Assembly: GCA_021442155.1 (NCBI GenBank)
Contig: CM038221.1
Span: 27,557,906-27,621,905 of the forward strand
Source of the DNA: Cymbidium sinense
Taxonomy: Eukaryota; Streptophyta; Magnoliopsida; Asparagales; Orchidaceae
DNA: 64,000 nucleotides
Direction: 5' to 3'
Shown here one piece after another: positions 28,801 to 40,800 of the stretch. A model generated the notes under the pieces. It searched no databases, was not told the origin of the DNA, and worked only from the letters and a program-made list of their open reading frames with translations. Each line of letters begins with the position of its first letter. The stretch's first letter is position 1. The position numbers were made by a program, and so were the translations under genes.

Positions 28801-31800
28801 CTAATCATTGTTACTATATTAAAAGCACTAGCAAAGACTTTATCAACTCTTATATGTCGATGACATGTAGATTGCAAGAGCTAACGTCAAAAAAATAAAA
28901 ATAAAAAAATAATGATTTGAAAAAATGGGTGTCAAAAAAATTGGCATAAAAGAATGTGGGATCCGAAAATTGCCACCTCTCTTCTAAAGAAAAAAAGTTG
29001 TTTAAGTGTCGGTGATAATTTGAAAGCATGAATAGTAGATAAAACCTGAGAGATTTCTCATTGGTGAGCCTTTATATCTGGTTAGGGTTTCTATAGCGCT
29101 CACTATAATTACTCCCATCGAGAAGCGGACGATTAAAATTTATCAATGAATCGTTAAGAACGAGTATATAATTGCTGAGTGGAGTTTAGAACTTATAAAA
29201 TTTCTTATTTTAATTTAAAACTTTTGCGAACGATGATGTGCGATCTAGATATGGTTCCGTAGTCCGTCGTGGTCCGTTAGTCGGAGGTGTCATAACCCTA
29301 GAAGAATCATATCGACCATAGTTTCGTCATCCAAGTCTTGTAGACGCGGGAGTTTGTCTAAGGGAACAAATATAAGTCTCCTTTAGCTTTTGCCCAAATC
29401 TTCATTTCCATTTCAAGAAGCAGCCATTGGGAACATACTGGTGGGGTTGTGACCATAAATGGTGTCATATCGGCCACCAGGTCGGAGGCTCAGTCAGCCA
29501 TTTATGTGGTGTCATGTCGAAAACCAGCGGATAGAGGACACTGCGTCCACGGCTTTAGGAATATTTGAGTGTGAAGATAGTTATATATTTAATTTGGCAT
29601 TGCTCTTTGTGAGAAAATTTTCTTAATTTGTCAAGACAAACAATTGGAGGGTAGATTGATTTTTTTTTAATTTTTTTATTTTTTAAGTTTTAATTTAAAT
29701 AATTCATTTCGTTTTTATTTATATTTTTGTATTTTCTTTGAATTTTGATCATTTTATGATTGATTTATATTTGAATATGTGATCATCATCAAATTTTAAA
29801 GTTCTCTTCATCATGGGTTAATATCAATTGATGACATTATTCACTCTGCTTTCTGAGGATCGGGCAATTCATTATCTCAAGAAGTATAATCCTTCAAAAC
29901 CTTGTCCACTCTAGTTTGAACATAGAGGATCGGGTTTGAGACTTTTCTTCTTGAGGGCTTGAATTTCAAAAGCTATATTAGTTGATTCATATCTTATTTT
30001 ATATGACAGAATTAGCTTCTAGATATTATTAATTTGAAATCCTTATAATATCACATTTTTTAAGTTTTGTTAACTGACTCGTTAGAACCGGATTATGTAG
30101 ACTGCTCTTTATGTTTGACTTAGTAATTACTCCAACATGCATCTGGATATCGTTCTTTGAATTGTATGGACATTAGAATATCAGGTTGGAGTTTATATGT
30201 CAAATTTTGATTTTGAGTTTTGTTAACGGACCGTCAAGACCAAACCGGATGTGTAACATCCTTCTTTTGTTTTATATCTAACTTGATATGTCCCTATTAT
30301 TTGGACATTTCAACATACACAGTATATGTTCTTTTAAAATATATTGACATTAAATATCTACTGAAATGTAGGTTCAATTTGAGTTTAGGTTTTAATATGG
30401 CTTTTGGGTTTTGTTAACTTGGTCAAGACCAAACCGAAGATAGCCACTCGCGATTATTTTCTGCAGGATCGGATCTAGATTAATTATTTCAAGATCAATC
30501 GTTCTCCAAATCTTGTCAACTCTAGATTATACTTAGAGGATCGGGTTTGAGACTTTTCTTCTTATGACCTTGAATTTGAGAGGATACATTAACAATCTGA
30601 TATATTTATCTTTAGTCATTTGACATTAACTTAGATTCTGATAGCATCATTAGATTTTTTAGGTTTTGTTAACGGGACGGTCTACCAAATCGATTATGTA
30701 GCATATGTTCTTTCATTTCATTTGATTGCTTGTATATTCTATTTGAACATTTTATTGCATTTATTTTGATTGTTGATGTGTTGATTGGTGTTTGTGGGAG
30801 TAGGTATTGTAGTGAGGTTGTTTTATTGGGATTCGATCTTATGGTTTGGTGTGAATGTCATCTACTTTATCTTCCATTAGTTTAATTGAAATGCTTCGCA
30901 AGGGTCATAATGCTCTTACTTCTCTCTTGATATCATGTTTAAGCTCTGATTCAAAATAGCTTTGTAAAAATTTAGGTGGAATGCCTGAAATTTGATTAGC
31001 TAGTTCTTCAAAATCATTGTAGAAGTTACGACTTGTTGTTGTAATTTAGTTAATTCTCTCAAATCTCGTATAGAGGGACCAAATCTCTAACGTTCTTTAA
31101 ATTGTGTCCATGAATCGATTATTTAAGTGTATATTGATCGGTAAGTCTGCAAGTCCATCCATGTAGCAATTATGAATTCTTCGATAAAGCTGTAATATTG
31201 AAAGAAGTCGCTTTGAATGCCCTTAGGATTGTCTCCATTAAACCTTGGCATATCTACTTTATGGTCCCAATGTTTTCATGTTTGTGGTATTTGGAGGATA
31301 ACATTCTGTATGAGATGATGCATATACCATTGGATTTGTCGTTCTTGAGTTTTTCTCCAATTTTTCTTATAGAAGATAATCTTCTTGAAACTTCATTTAA
31401 TATCATAAATTGAGGACATTTGCTCTCTTTTGTTTAGCCTTATCACACACATTCTGGGTTTTGATATGTCTTGTTCCTTCGCCATTTCGTATGATGTAAT
31501 CAACGATACCAATGATATGCAGTCCATTAGCAGTTTGGTTGTGAGTTGACTTCGGTGGTTCAACCCGAGTTAATTGATAATTGGGAAGGTTTATCGTGCT
31601 TTCAATCGATTGGATTAGCCTTTGTTGGCCATTGGATCTAATCACTTGGATTGAGTTTCTCTTGACGAAGTCTTGAGCAATGAATTGATTGGTTTCTTAT
31701 CCACTTGGTTGTGTTTTGATCAAGCTTCTTGATTCTATCGTCCCGTTAGTGGATTACACGCGCCTTCGGCGGCTTGATCCCTTAGTTTTGTGTTCCTTGA

Positions 31801-34800
31801 ATGAATCGAGCCGAATTGGGCTTATCTTTGCTTCTTGGCCGTGGGATGAAGCTTGAGGAAGCTTTAACCCTTACTTTGTTTTGTTTCTTTATTTGTTTGA
31901 GTCGTTACTCTAGAGGGAAGAGTGCGGGGATGGAGAAACCTGGGTTCTCCGATGGAAGACGGTTCCGGTGAGGAAAACCAGAAGACTCGAAGGAAGGAGG
32001 AGATGAAAAAAGAAGAAGAAGATAAATTTCTTTCTTAAGATTGATCCCTTTGTTTTTTTTACATCTATTTATAGTCTTTTCTTTCTTAGATCTATGTCTA
32101 TGCCTGTAACTACTTTCACAATCTGTTAGGATTCTTGGTTCTGTCATTCTGGAGATTGAGGTAAGTGTAGTCTGTTATTTTACTGTTATTAATCTTCTTG
32201 TTTTCTTGCTATCGAGCGTCTTCTTGTTCTTTTCTTACTATGGTATTTGCTTTCAGGTAGGCTCACGGATATGGCTTACGTTGGTTTAGTTTAAGCCCCT
32301 TAGTCTTTCGCGATGTTTAATTTGAGATTATTATTGTTGTTGTAGTTGATATCATCCAATTTATTTGTTGCTAGAATCTTTATCTTGGATAAGTTAAGTC
32401 CTTTACTTATTATCTAATATTCTTAGTTTTCATTCAGAACTTGTATTTTAGCATTCAATTGAGTTGTATTAATTTCCTTTTGTCTTATGGTTCTTGTTGT
32501 AAATGCTAGATGTATGTTATAATTTGGCAATTAGAGGATTTTGAGTCATATCATTCTCGGTGTTTATAGTCAAATGGAATCATGAGTATTAAACTCAAAA
32601 GTGTATTTCATTCTAATTTTCATGATAAAACAATGATAATTTATTCCACAAGCAACCATAAAAAGATAATTCTTGCTGGCAAGTCCTTAAGCATCGTGTA
32701 GTATTGAAGATGTCATTCTTAATGGGACCACTTGAAAATTGCGTAAGCACAACTTGTTGATAAAGCAACACTACATTCAATACAAACAACTAGAAGATGC
32801 CTAAAGTAACAATGGTGTTTACCCAAGGAACGAAGAACCATACTCTCTATACCACCACAAGCACAAGAAAGGAAGGACTACAACAAATTCCAACATAGAT
32901 TAAAAGGCCAGGCATAAGAGATTAGGACATATAAGTGATGAAGAATTTTAAAATCTAAAAAATGATGAATCCAGCTTGAATGAAGATTGTATTCAGGGAA
33001 GATAAAATTGATTCAGCTTCTCAAAGACTAAAAAGAGAGATCCGAATTAAAAAATTAGAATTAGTTCACATGCATCCTTAAAAGATATGATGTACCACTT
33101 ACTTCCATAAATGATTGCACCAAGAAGACATTAGTTTATCACATAAAAATACGCCTAAAGTGGTTGCTACTTTTGTGAAATGAAAAAACTTAGATCAAAA
33201 GTGAAACAAGAGCCAAAATCAAATGCTTGATATCTGAAAATAGAGAATGATGGCATAGAGTTTGAAAACTACAATATTGATAATGAGACTCATATTGAGA
33301 AAATGAATCAAGAGGTCCACAACATAATTAAATTGGTGAACAATTGAATGGACTCTTAATAAAGGAGACAAGAGTAAGAAACTACATGAATGTCTACCAA
33401 AAACTTTCTAAGTTGATGAGTTAAACACAACAATATACCTTATAATCAAGGATCATCAATAGCTCTTAAATTTTTTATTCCTAAAAAGTTTGGCTAAGAG
33501 AGGAGGTATGTATTTTACATTTGAAAGTTTTTTATTGTCTTTTTTGTATGCACATAAATCAGAATATCAGAGAAAAACTTGATCCCAAATCTAAGAAATT
33601 CTATTTCATTAGATATGGCACTAATGATTCCAACTATAGAATCTGAGATATTAAAAACAAGTAATTATAACTGAAATTTTACTTTCAATGAACCTACATA
33701 GCATAAGCATAGGATAATACTTTCACTGTAAAGTAAGTTGAATTGGAAGAGCCCACTAATACTAAAAAAGATACCACAAATTACTCAACATTAATATAAT
33801 CCCATTGTACAATTGATATAAGTTAACACAAAAAATTCCAAAGCCTATTAACTATTATTCTCCTTCTCAATAACATTTGCTACTTGCTAACGCAGGTGAA
33901 CTTGCTAACTATTCCAAAGCCTATTCACTGAAATTTTCTTTCAAATGTTTAAACTACCAATTCTACATAAATTATTGAGTATTGTTACAGAAGACTTGGA
34001 CCTAAAATAGAGGGATATAAAGATCGCTTGCCACTAAGGGCAATTTAGAGAAAAAATATATACATGATTTAGCTTAAAGCTTTATTTCTTCCAAGAAAAT
34101 AATGTCTTGTCGGCAAGCTCAACAAAAGTATCTAATGTTTGAAGCAATCCCCTCATCAATCGTATTTGAAATTTGATGTATGCATAGAGTTGACTTTCGC
34201 ATATGCAATGCTAATCATTGTTACTATATTAAAAGCACTAGCAAAGACTTTATCAACTCTTATATGTCGATGACATGTAGATTGCAAGAGCTAACGTCAA
34301 AAAAATAAAAATAAAAAAATAATGATTTGAAAAAATGGGTGTGTCAAAAAAATTGGCATAAAAAGAATGTGGGATCAGAAAATTACAGCGACCTCTTTCG
34401 GAAAAAGAAAAAAGTTGTTTAAGTGTCTGATTGATAATTTGGGAAAGCGAGATGAATAGTAGATGAGACACTACCTGAGATTTCGTTCTCATTTTGAGAA
34501 CCTTTATATCTCTGCTATGAAGGCAGCTCTATAGTTAATTACCCTCCCAATACCGAGAGAAGCACTTTCGATTAGCTAAATGAATCGTTAAAGAACGCAG
34601 TATATAATGCGAGTGAAGTTTAGAACTTATAAAATTTCTTATTTTAATTTAAAACTTTTGTGGGAACGATGATGCCGGATCTAGATCCCATTCCCGTCCC
34701 CATTGCCGTGGCCCCGCTAATGAGGAGTAGAATAACCCAACCTCGACCAAGAATCCTTATCAAGAACATTACGTTACGCCATCCAAGATTCAGAATTCTG

Positions 34801-37800
34801 GAGTTTGTCTGGAACAAATATAAGTCTACCTTAGCTAAGGCCCAACCAAATACATTCTACATTTCACAACCAAAGAAAGAAAAGCATCAGAACATACCTG
34901 GGGTTGGACTAATTTAGTGTATATCGCTACAACCACCCATGGGAGGGGTCAGAATCACATTTATGTGGTCATATCGCAAGAAACCACGCGGAGAGTGACA
35001 CGCCACGCCCCACGGCTTTAGAATATTTGAGTGTGAAGATAGTATATATTTAAGACGGCCTGTGAAAAATTTTCTTAATTTGTCACACCAAGACAAACAA
35101 TCATGGAGGGATTGATTTTTTTTTTATTTTTTATTTTTAAGTTTTAATTTAAATAATTCATTTCGCTTTTATTTATATTTTGTATTTTCTTTCAATTTTG
35201 ATCATTTTACGATTGATTTATATTCAATACGTGATCATTTATCATCAAATTTTAATATAATTTCTTCTCGATCATGTAATATCAATCGATACATCACTAC
35301 TCGGCTTTCTGACAGGACGTCTAATTATCTCAAGAAGATAATCCTTCAAAACCTCACTTTGGGCCAACATGTATGACTGCTCGGACTTTTCTTCGAGGAA
35401 TTTCAAAAGCTATATACTGATTCATATCTTATTTTATACGAATTAGCTGATATTATTAATTTGAAATCCTTATAATATCACATTTTTAAGTTTTGTTAAC
35501 TTGACTGCTCCAAGACCAAACCGACATGTGAAGATTCGTTTTACGTTGACTTAAGAATTACCCAACACGCATACGGATATCTCGTCTGAATCAATGTATT
35601 ATTAATGGGAGTTTATATGTCAAATTTGATTTTTGAGTTTTGTTAACCCTAATCTCATCCAAGACCAAACCGGACGTGTAACATCTGCTTTGTTTTATAT
35701 CTAACTCAGATACGTCCCTATTATTTCATTACATTTCAACATACATAAGATATATGCTCTTTAAAATATCAGACATTAAATATCTAATAAATGGGCTCAA
35801 TTGCAAGTTTTTTTAATACGACGCTTTTTGTTTAACCTGACCCTCCCCAAGACCAAACCGGAAGATAAAATGCCAACTCGATTATTTTCAGAGACGATCT
35901 GATTAATTATTTCAAGATCAATCGCTCTCCAAATCTCACAACTCTGGGATTATACTGGGGACGCTCAGACTTTTCTTCTTATGACTCAATTTGAGAGATA
36001 CATTAACAATGACGCCGATATATTTATCTTGGCCATTTCTTTGTAATTAACTTCTAAGATTTACACAAGATCATTAGATTTTGCTATTGTTAATTCTGGC
36101 CCCAAGACCAAACGGATTATGAAGATATGTTCTTTCATTTCATTTGATTGCCAGATACGTATTTTCAACATTTAAGTTTATCAATACTTCAACATGCATA
36201 CAAAGATTGCTCTTTTAAAATATCAGTATGACATCAAAACGTCTAAGTCTTAATGCTCATACGATGATGTCAATTATAAACATGCTGATACTTAATATCA
36301 GAATCGATATAGACTGCTCACAAATATGACTCAATTTCAAATCATTAAGGATCAAGTAAAGGCCCGTTGCTCTATAAGACTATAAGACACTGACTCTCTC
36401 AACTATTTGAAATAAAGATTTATCTATAAGATACGATCGACTCTTTCTTTGTACTATGTAAGTTGAGCCTATTCTATAAAAATACGAATCAGAAACTAAG
36501 TGATCCCTGCTCTATGAATGCTTGGGCTTCTTTCAACCACTTATCATGACGCGACGTGTCGTCTTTAACAAAAATCAAGACGATTTTATGTAGCATTTAA
36601 TTGATTCTTTCAAGATTTAATCAAATCAAAGAACAAGAGTATCGCTTCATAAGATCATAGATTTCATTTAACTTCAGATATTAAAGACATTCAAATCGGA
36701 TAATAGATAACACTTTCAATACGCATCAATCATTTCACTTAAGATTTTAAAGACGTAGTTCGCCATTTGTTTCCTAAATGACATACATTACGCATCAGAT
36801 CTTTCCAATGCATTGAAAGTGTCACATTTTCATTTCTCACCCATTCATACGGCATAATGATCAAGAAATGAATTTAAACTTTAAATAAGTAATTGTCATA
36901 TCTATGTGATTCGGTAACAAATTTAGCATGATGCATCTGTATTGTATAATTATGATGAATGAATTTATAAATGTATCATGTATCTTCTTTTCAAATACTT
37001 ACATTTCACATTTTATTTATCAAAATTTTTTGGGGCGTCATCCCCGAACTTGAGGGGGGAAGCTTCCCATGCGAAAGCGCATGGGTTTAGACAAGTTCTT
37101 TCGCGTTGGATGAATAAAGTCTTATAGCACAGATTTTTGAACAACGCGTGACAAATCTTTATCACGGGTTTCTCGACGACAATGTGAGCAGACGTAAATT
37201 TTAAATTCACGTGTATATGAAATTAAAGTATAAGCATTTATATATGGCATATTTCACCTCCTTTTTATTGAAAATTTCATGACTGGCGTCATCCGTAGAG
37301 ACTCGGAGCCAAGCCATCACGCCAAGAAAGGCGTCTCGTGGTAAAGTCGTCGAAGATTTATTTTCCGAAAGGCGTGCATGGGTTCATAACACAAGTTGCA
37401 TTTCGCTGCCGTTGCAAGCGTGAGCAATCTTTATCATAGTTCACGCGTTGGAACGATGTGAGCGGTATTACAAGTTTCCAGCGCATTGAAACAATGTGAG
37501 CGGTTAAAGCAATATTTCGCGTTGGAACGGCGTGAGCGGTCTTCACTATTTCACGCGCGTTAGAACGATGTGAATGAGTCTTATAGCATATTTTCCGCGT
37601 TGGAACAACGTGAGCAGTCTTTGTTTCAGCCCGGAATTGATGTGAGCGGCTATGGCATATTTCGCGCGTTGGAACATATGAGCGGATATCTTATCGTTTC
37701 GCAGCATGTAATGAACAGTCTTATCACAAAGTATATTTAGAAACTTGTTTGCGTATGTATATTTGCATACATACTTAAACAAGACATAACATCTGTATAG

Positions 37801-40800
37801 CGTCATTTTCATCACTATTTTGAATTTTGCATTTGAAACATTCAAATAGTTGTAACATAAGCTTTTAATCACATGTAAAAGCATTTCCATTCTTCTCATT
37901 TTGAATATAAAAGAGAAATACCATTAGCAGTATTTAAAGAAATGTGCAACAATCTTTTATTTCATTCTCTTTTGCTTAGAATCCAAAGGAGACAAATATA
38001 AATCATATTTTGCCTCATGATAGTTGTTCGAAAGTAATATTTGATTTGCAAATCATAGGATGAAACAACTAACTCCATTTAGTAGATATAAATCTGAACA
38101 AAAATATTTGCTTGCATGATAGCCAAATGATAGAGAAAAGCCAAATAGAAATGAGAAAAATCTCATGGGAACCCCACTTTATCGTTTTGTGACATCAACA
38201 TAGGATTAAACCATGAGTAATACAAATATCGCTCTTTTCCTTCTTATGAAATCTAAAGTCACGTTCTTTGCATTTTCCTTTTATTTCTTTGGTTGGTTAC
38301 CAAGAAAAAGAAAACTACATAACAAAATATGGAGGCGGTTCGAAGGTAAATAACTAAGTGACGATACCAAAACACATAATCAACATATCATACATCCTCG
38401 GCTTGCGTCAACAAGGAGGAATGGAAGACGAGGAAAGGAAGAACCAAAACAAAGAGAATGAGCTCTCTACTTTAGAAGGAGAAAAGCAATGCGCTTATAA
38501 TAAATCCAACATTTTAATTTCACGTTATTGCAAATCAAAAAAGAACCATAGAACATATCTTGGGATAAGCAAATCATCTCCTTCAAGGCAAACCAATAAC
38601 AAAATATAACTTAGATTAAAACAACACAACCAGTTTAAAGAAGGAAGAAGGAAAGGTTCGGTTGGCTTATGCAAAGGGACCGTCGCTTGGACTCATGGTC
38701 CGTTCGGTTCTTTGTGCGTGACGAAAGAGAGGAAGGAAGAATCGAGAAGAGGAGAAAGACAGAGAATAGAGAGTTCCACTGAAAGAGTCGTCGAGGAAAA
38801 TGCTGGAGGAGAGTGAAACTTAAACAAGGCTTTCGTGAGAGGGAGGATCGATCCTCTGTTTATACTGGTTGGTGCTTGAAAGAGAATAGAGCTAAATGAG
38901 AAGGGAGGATCGTCGTCAAGCGAACGAGAGTATCTGCCCACAGAGCTGTCGAAGCAAATGAGAAAGAGAATCGCCGAGAGAGAAAGAGAGAGAAATAATA
39001 AATAGGAGAGGCGTGAAATGAGGGTCAACGATTCCTTTTCGGCCTTTAACCAACTTAATCCATAAAGCAAGCGGGTTATTTCTCATTGTGAGCGGCGAGG
39101 TAGGGGCTTAATAGGATTAAAGATTAAGCTATTAATCCATTATAATTTAATATTATTTTATGTGACATTAATTTATCATAAACCCCAATATGGGTATCAA
39201 TTTTAGGTGTTTAGGTTACGACGCACGCGATCAATTTCGTGATCGGAGGTCATTGGTTCGGCGTCGGTCGAAGTGAAGTTAGGTAAATTATCGCGTCGGT
39301 GGCGATCTTCGCGCCGCGCTTGCGAATCGATCGGAAGGCATCGTTTGATGTCTTTGGCGGCGGCGGCGCGATCAATTTCGCAAACGGAGGTCGTTTAGAC
39401 ATCGTCGAGGCTTCTCGACTTTGATATGCGCATAATTGCATTAAAAATTAATTTTAATTATTTGATTGATCATTAATTGATTTGATACTTTCTATTTAAT
39501 TAATTTTGATGCTTTCGATGCATTATGAAGTCGAATTTAATTAATTTCGATCGTGATTAGGGCATTTAACCTCTATGTCATTTACTTAATTTTAAATAAC
39601 ACATAGTTGTAGGTTAACAAAGAATTAAGAAAATCCTAGAAGATACTTGAAATAAAAATAAATCAAGACAGAACTATGCACATTTGTTCAAGTGGATTCT
39701 ACCTTACCTGAAAGATGCAGGTAACAACTCAATAAAATTAAAAGATTTAATTTTAAATTGCAAGGACATGTTAATGTGAATCTATGGGGACATGTTAATA
39801 TTTACACTATGTGACAAAAAGCATCAGTTGGGCGTTACACTCAAAACAAAAGTAAAGTATGTAGTTCTTAAAACAAGGAGATGGTTTAGCTTAAACACTT
39901 ATGAAATGCATTGAATAAATCACAAGAGGATGTTGCACTCTTATGTGATCGTGAAAGTGTAATTCATTTAGCAAAACATAGTCTTTTACTTAAAGGTTGA
40001 AGACATATAGTTAAAGTATCACAACACTTGAAGGGGTGACCTACAGTATATCAAGATTAATGAGAATAAAAATATCCTACATACATGTTCATAAAAGTAA
40101 AGCCCAAGGCTTTGCATAGCCTTAATTAACCTTCATGACTGATCATATAAAGATGCCACATAGGGAGGCATTTGAACATTTACACTAAACAAATAAAAAA
40201 AAATCTTATCCCCAAGTGAGAGAATCTCCTCATAAAAACTGAACGAATTCTAGATTTGATTTGGATTAGCATTGAAAGAAAAGAAATTGGGAGAATATTG
40301 AGATTCCTATAATAATTTGAATTTTGATTTCTTACACATGAGGGTTCTCAGATTTCCTTAAATTATGTAATTCTCACCAAAATATTCTACAATGTTTCCT
40401 CCCAAGAAATCCAACCCAATTGAATATGTGCCAAATGCTTTTTGAGATAGTAAAAATAGTAAAATGAGAGACTATAGAAAAGCTGATGCTTTGGTATTCT
40501 GCACAAACATAAGAAGATATAAAGAATATTGGATGGCTTTCGAAGTTGTTTAGCACTACTGTAAGGAGTACTCTTAATCTTCTATAAAAGGCTAAAAGCT
40601 AAGTGCTATTATTCATTGGCTTTAGTCCTCAAGGACCAGAGAATCCGATGTTGTTTTCATGTCAAGCGAATGCAAAAAGCAAGGAAAGAGATTGGCCCAT
40701 GAGCATCCAATCAAGAAAGGTGGAAGTGGTCAGAAATAGTACGTCTTCTTTTCCTTCAATGCAACGGACAATAAAAGTGTAATATCCCATTTAATTAATT

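Larger units (their letters stand above)
25290..36170. repeat. Tandem duplication, 5.4-kb unit x 2
   Basis: Unit 1 (25290-30757) and unit 2 (30758 to about 36170) carry the same order: gag remnant, LTR, Copia integrase/RT piece, unclassified sequence. Offsets between equivalent points are 5,400-5,470 bp. The junction near 30757 joins unclassified sequence to the gag remnant at a TTTATTTTGATTG shared with the left breakpoint near 25290. The Copia piece is near-identical between units; the rest differs by many small indels. Confidence 0.85.
34336..39600. other. Unclassified inserted sequence Z, copy 2, and its continuation
   Basis: 34336 to about 36170 matches 28930-30757, with the same TTTTGTTAAC blocks near 35493, 35637, 35835 and 36085. 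Beyond that it continues without a counterpart in copy 1: 36200-37000 AT-rich, 37000-37730 a minisatellite, 38640-39440 GC-richer DNA. No coding sequence recognised. The Copia frame resumes near 39600, so the whole block sits inside the Copia element. Confidence 0.55.

Noticed and set aside
37440..37730. Regular short repeats that look CRISPR-like
   Set aside because: Plant nuclear context, repeats vary in sequence and there are no constant-length unique spacers; it is a minisatellite.
37546..37899. 117-residue minus-strand open frame
   Set aside because: It runs through the minisatellite, and its protein repeats mirror the DNA repeat units. No family resemblance.
38693..39070. 125-residue minus-strand open frame rich in Ser and Leu
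   Set aside because: It arises from GA-rich DNA in the CG-dense block. There is no recognisable domain, and low-complexity purine runs explain it.
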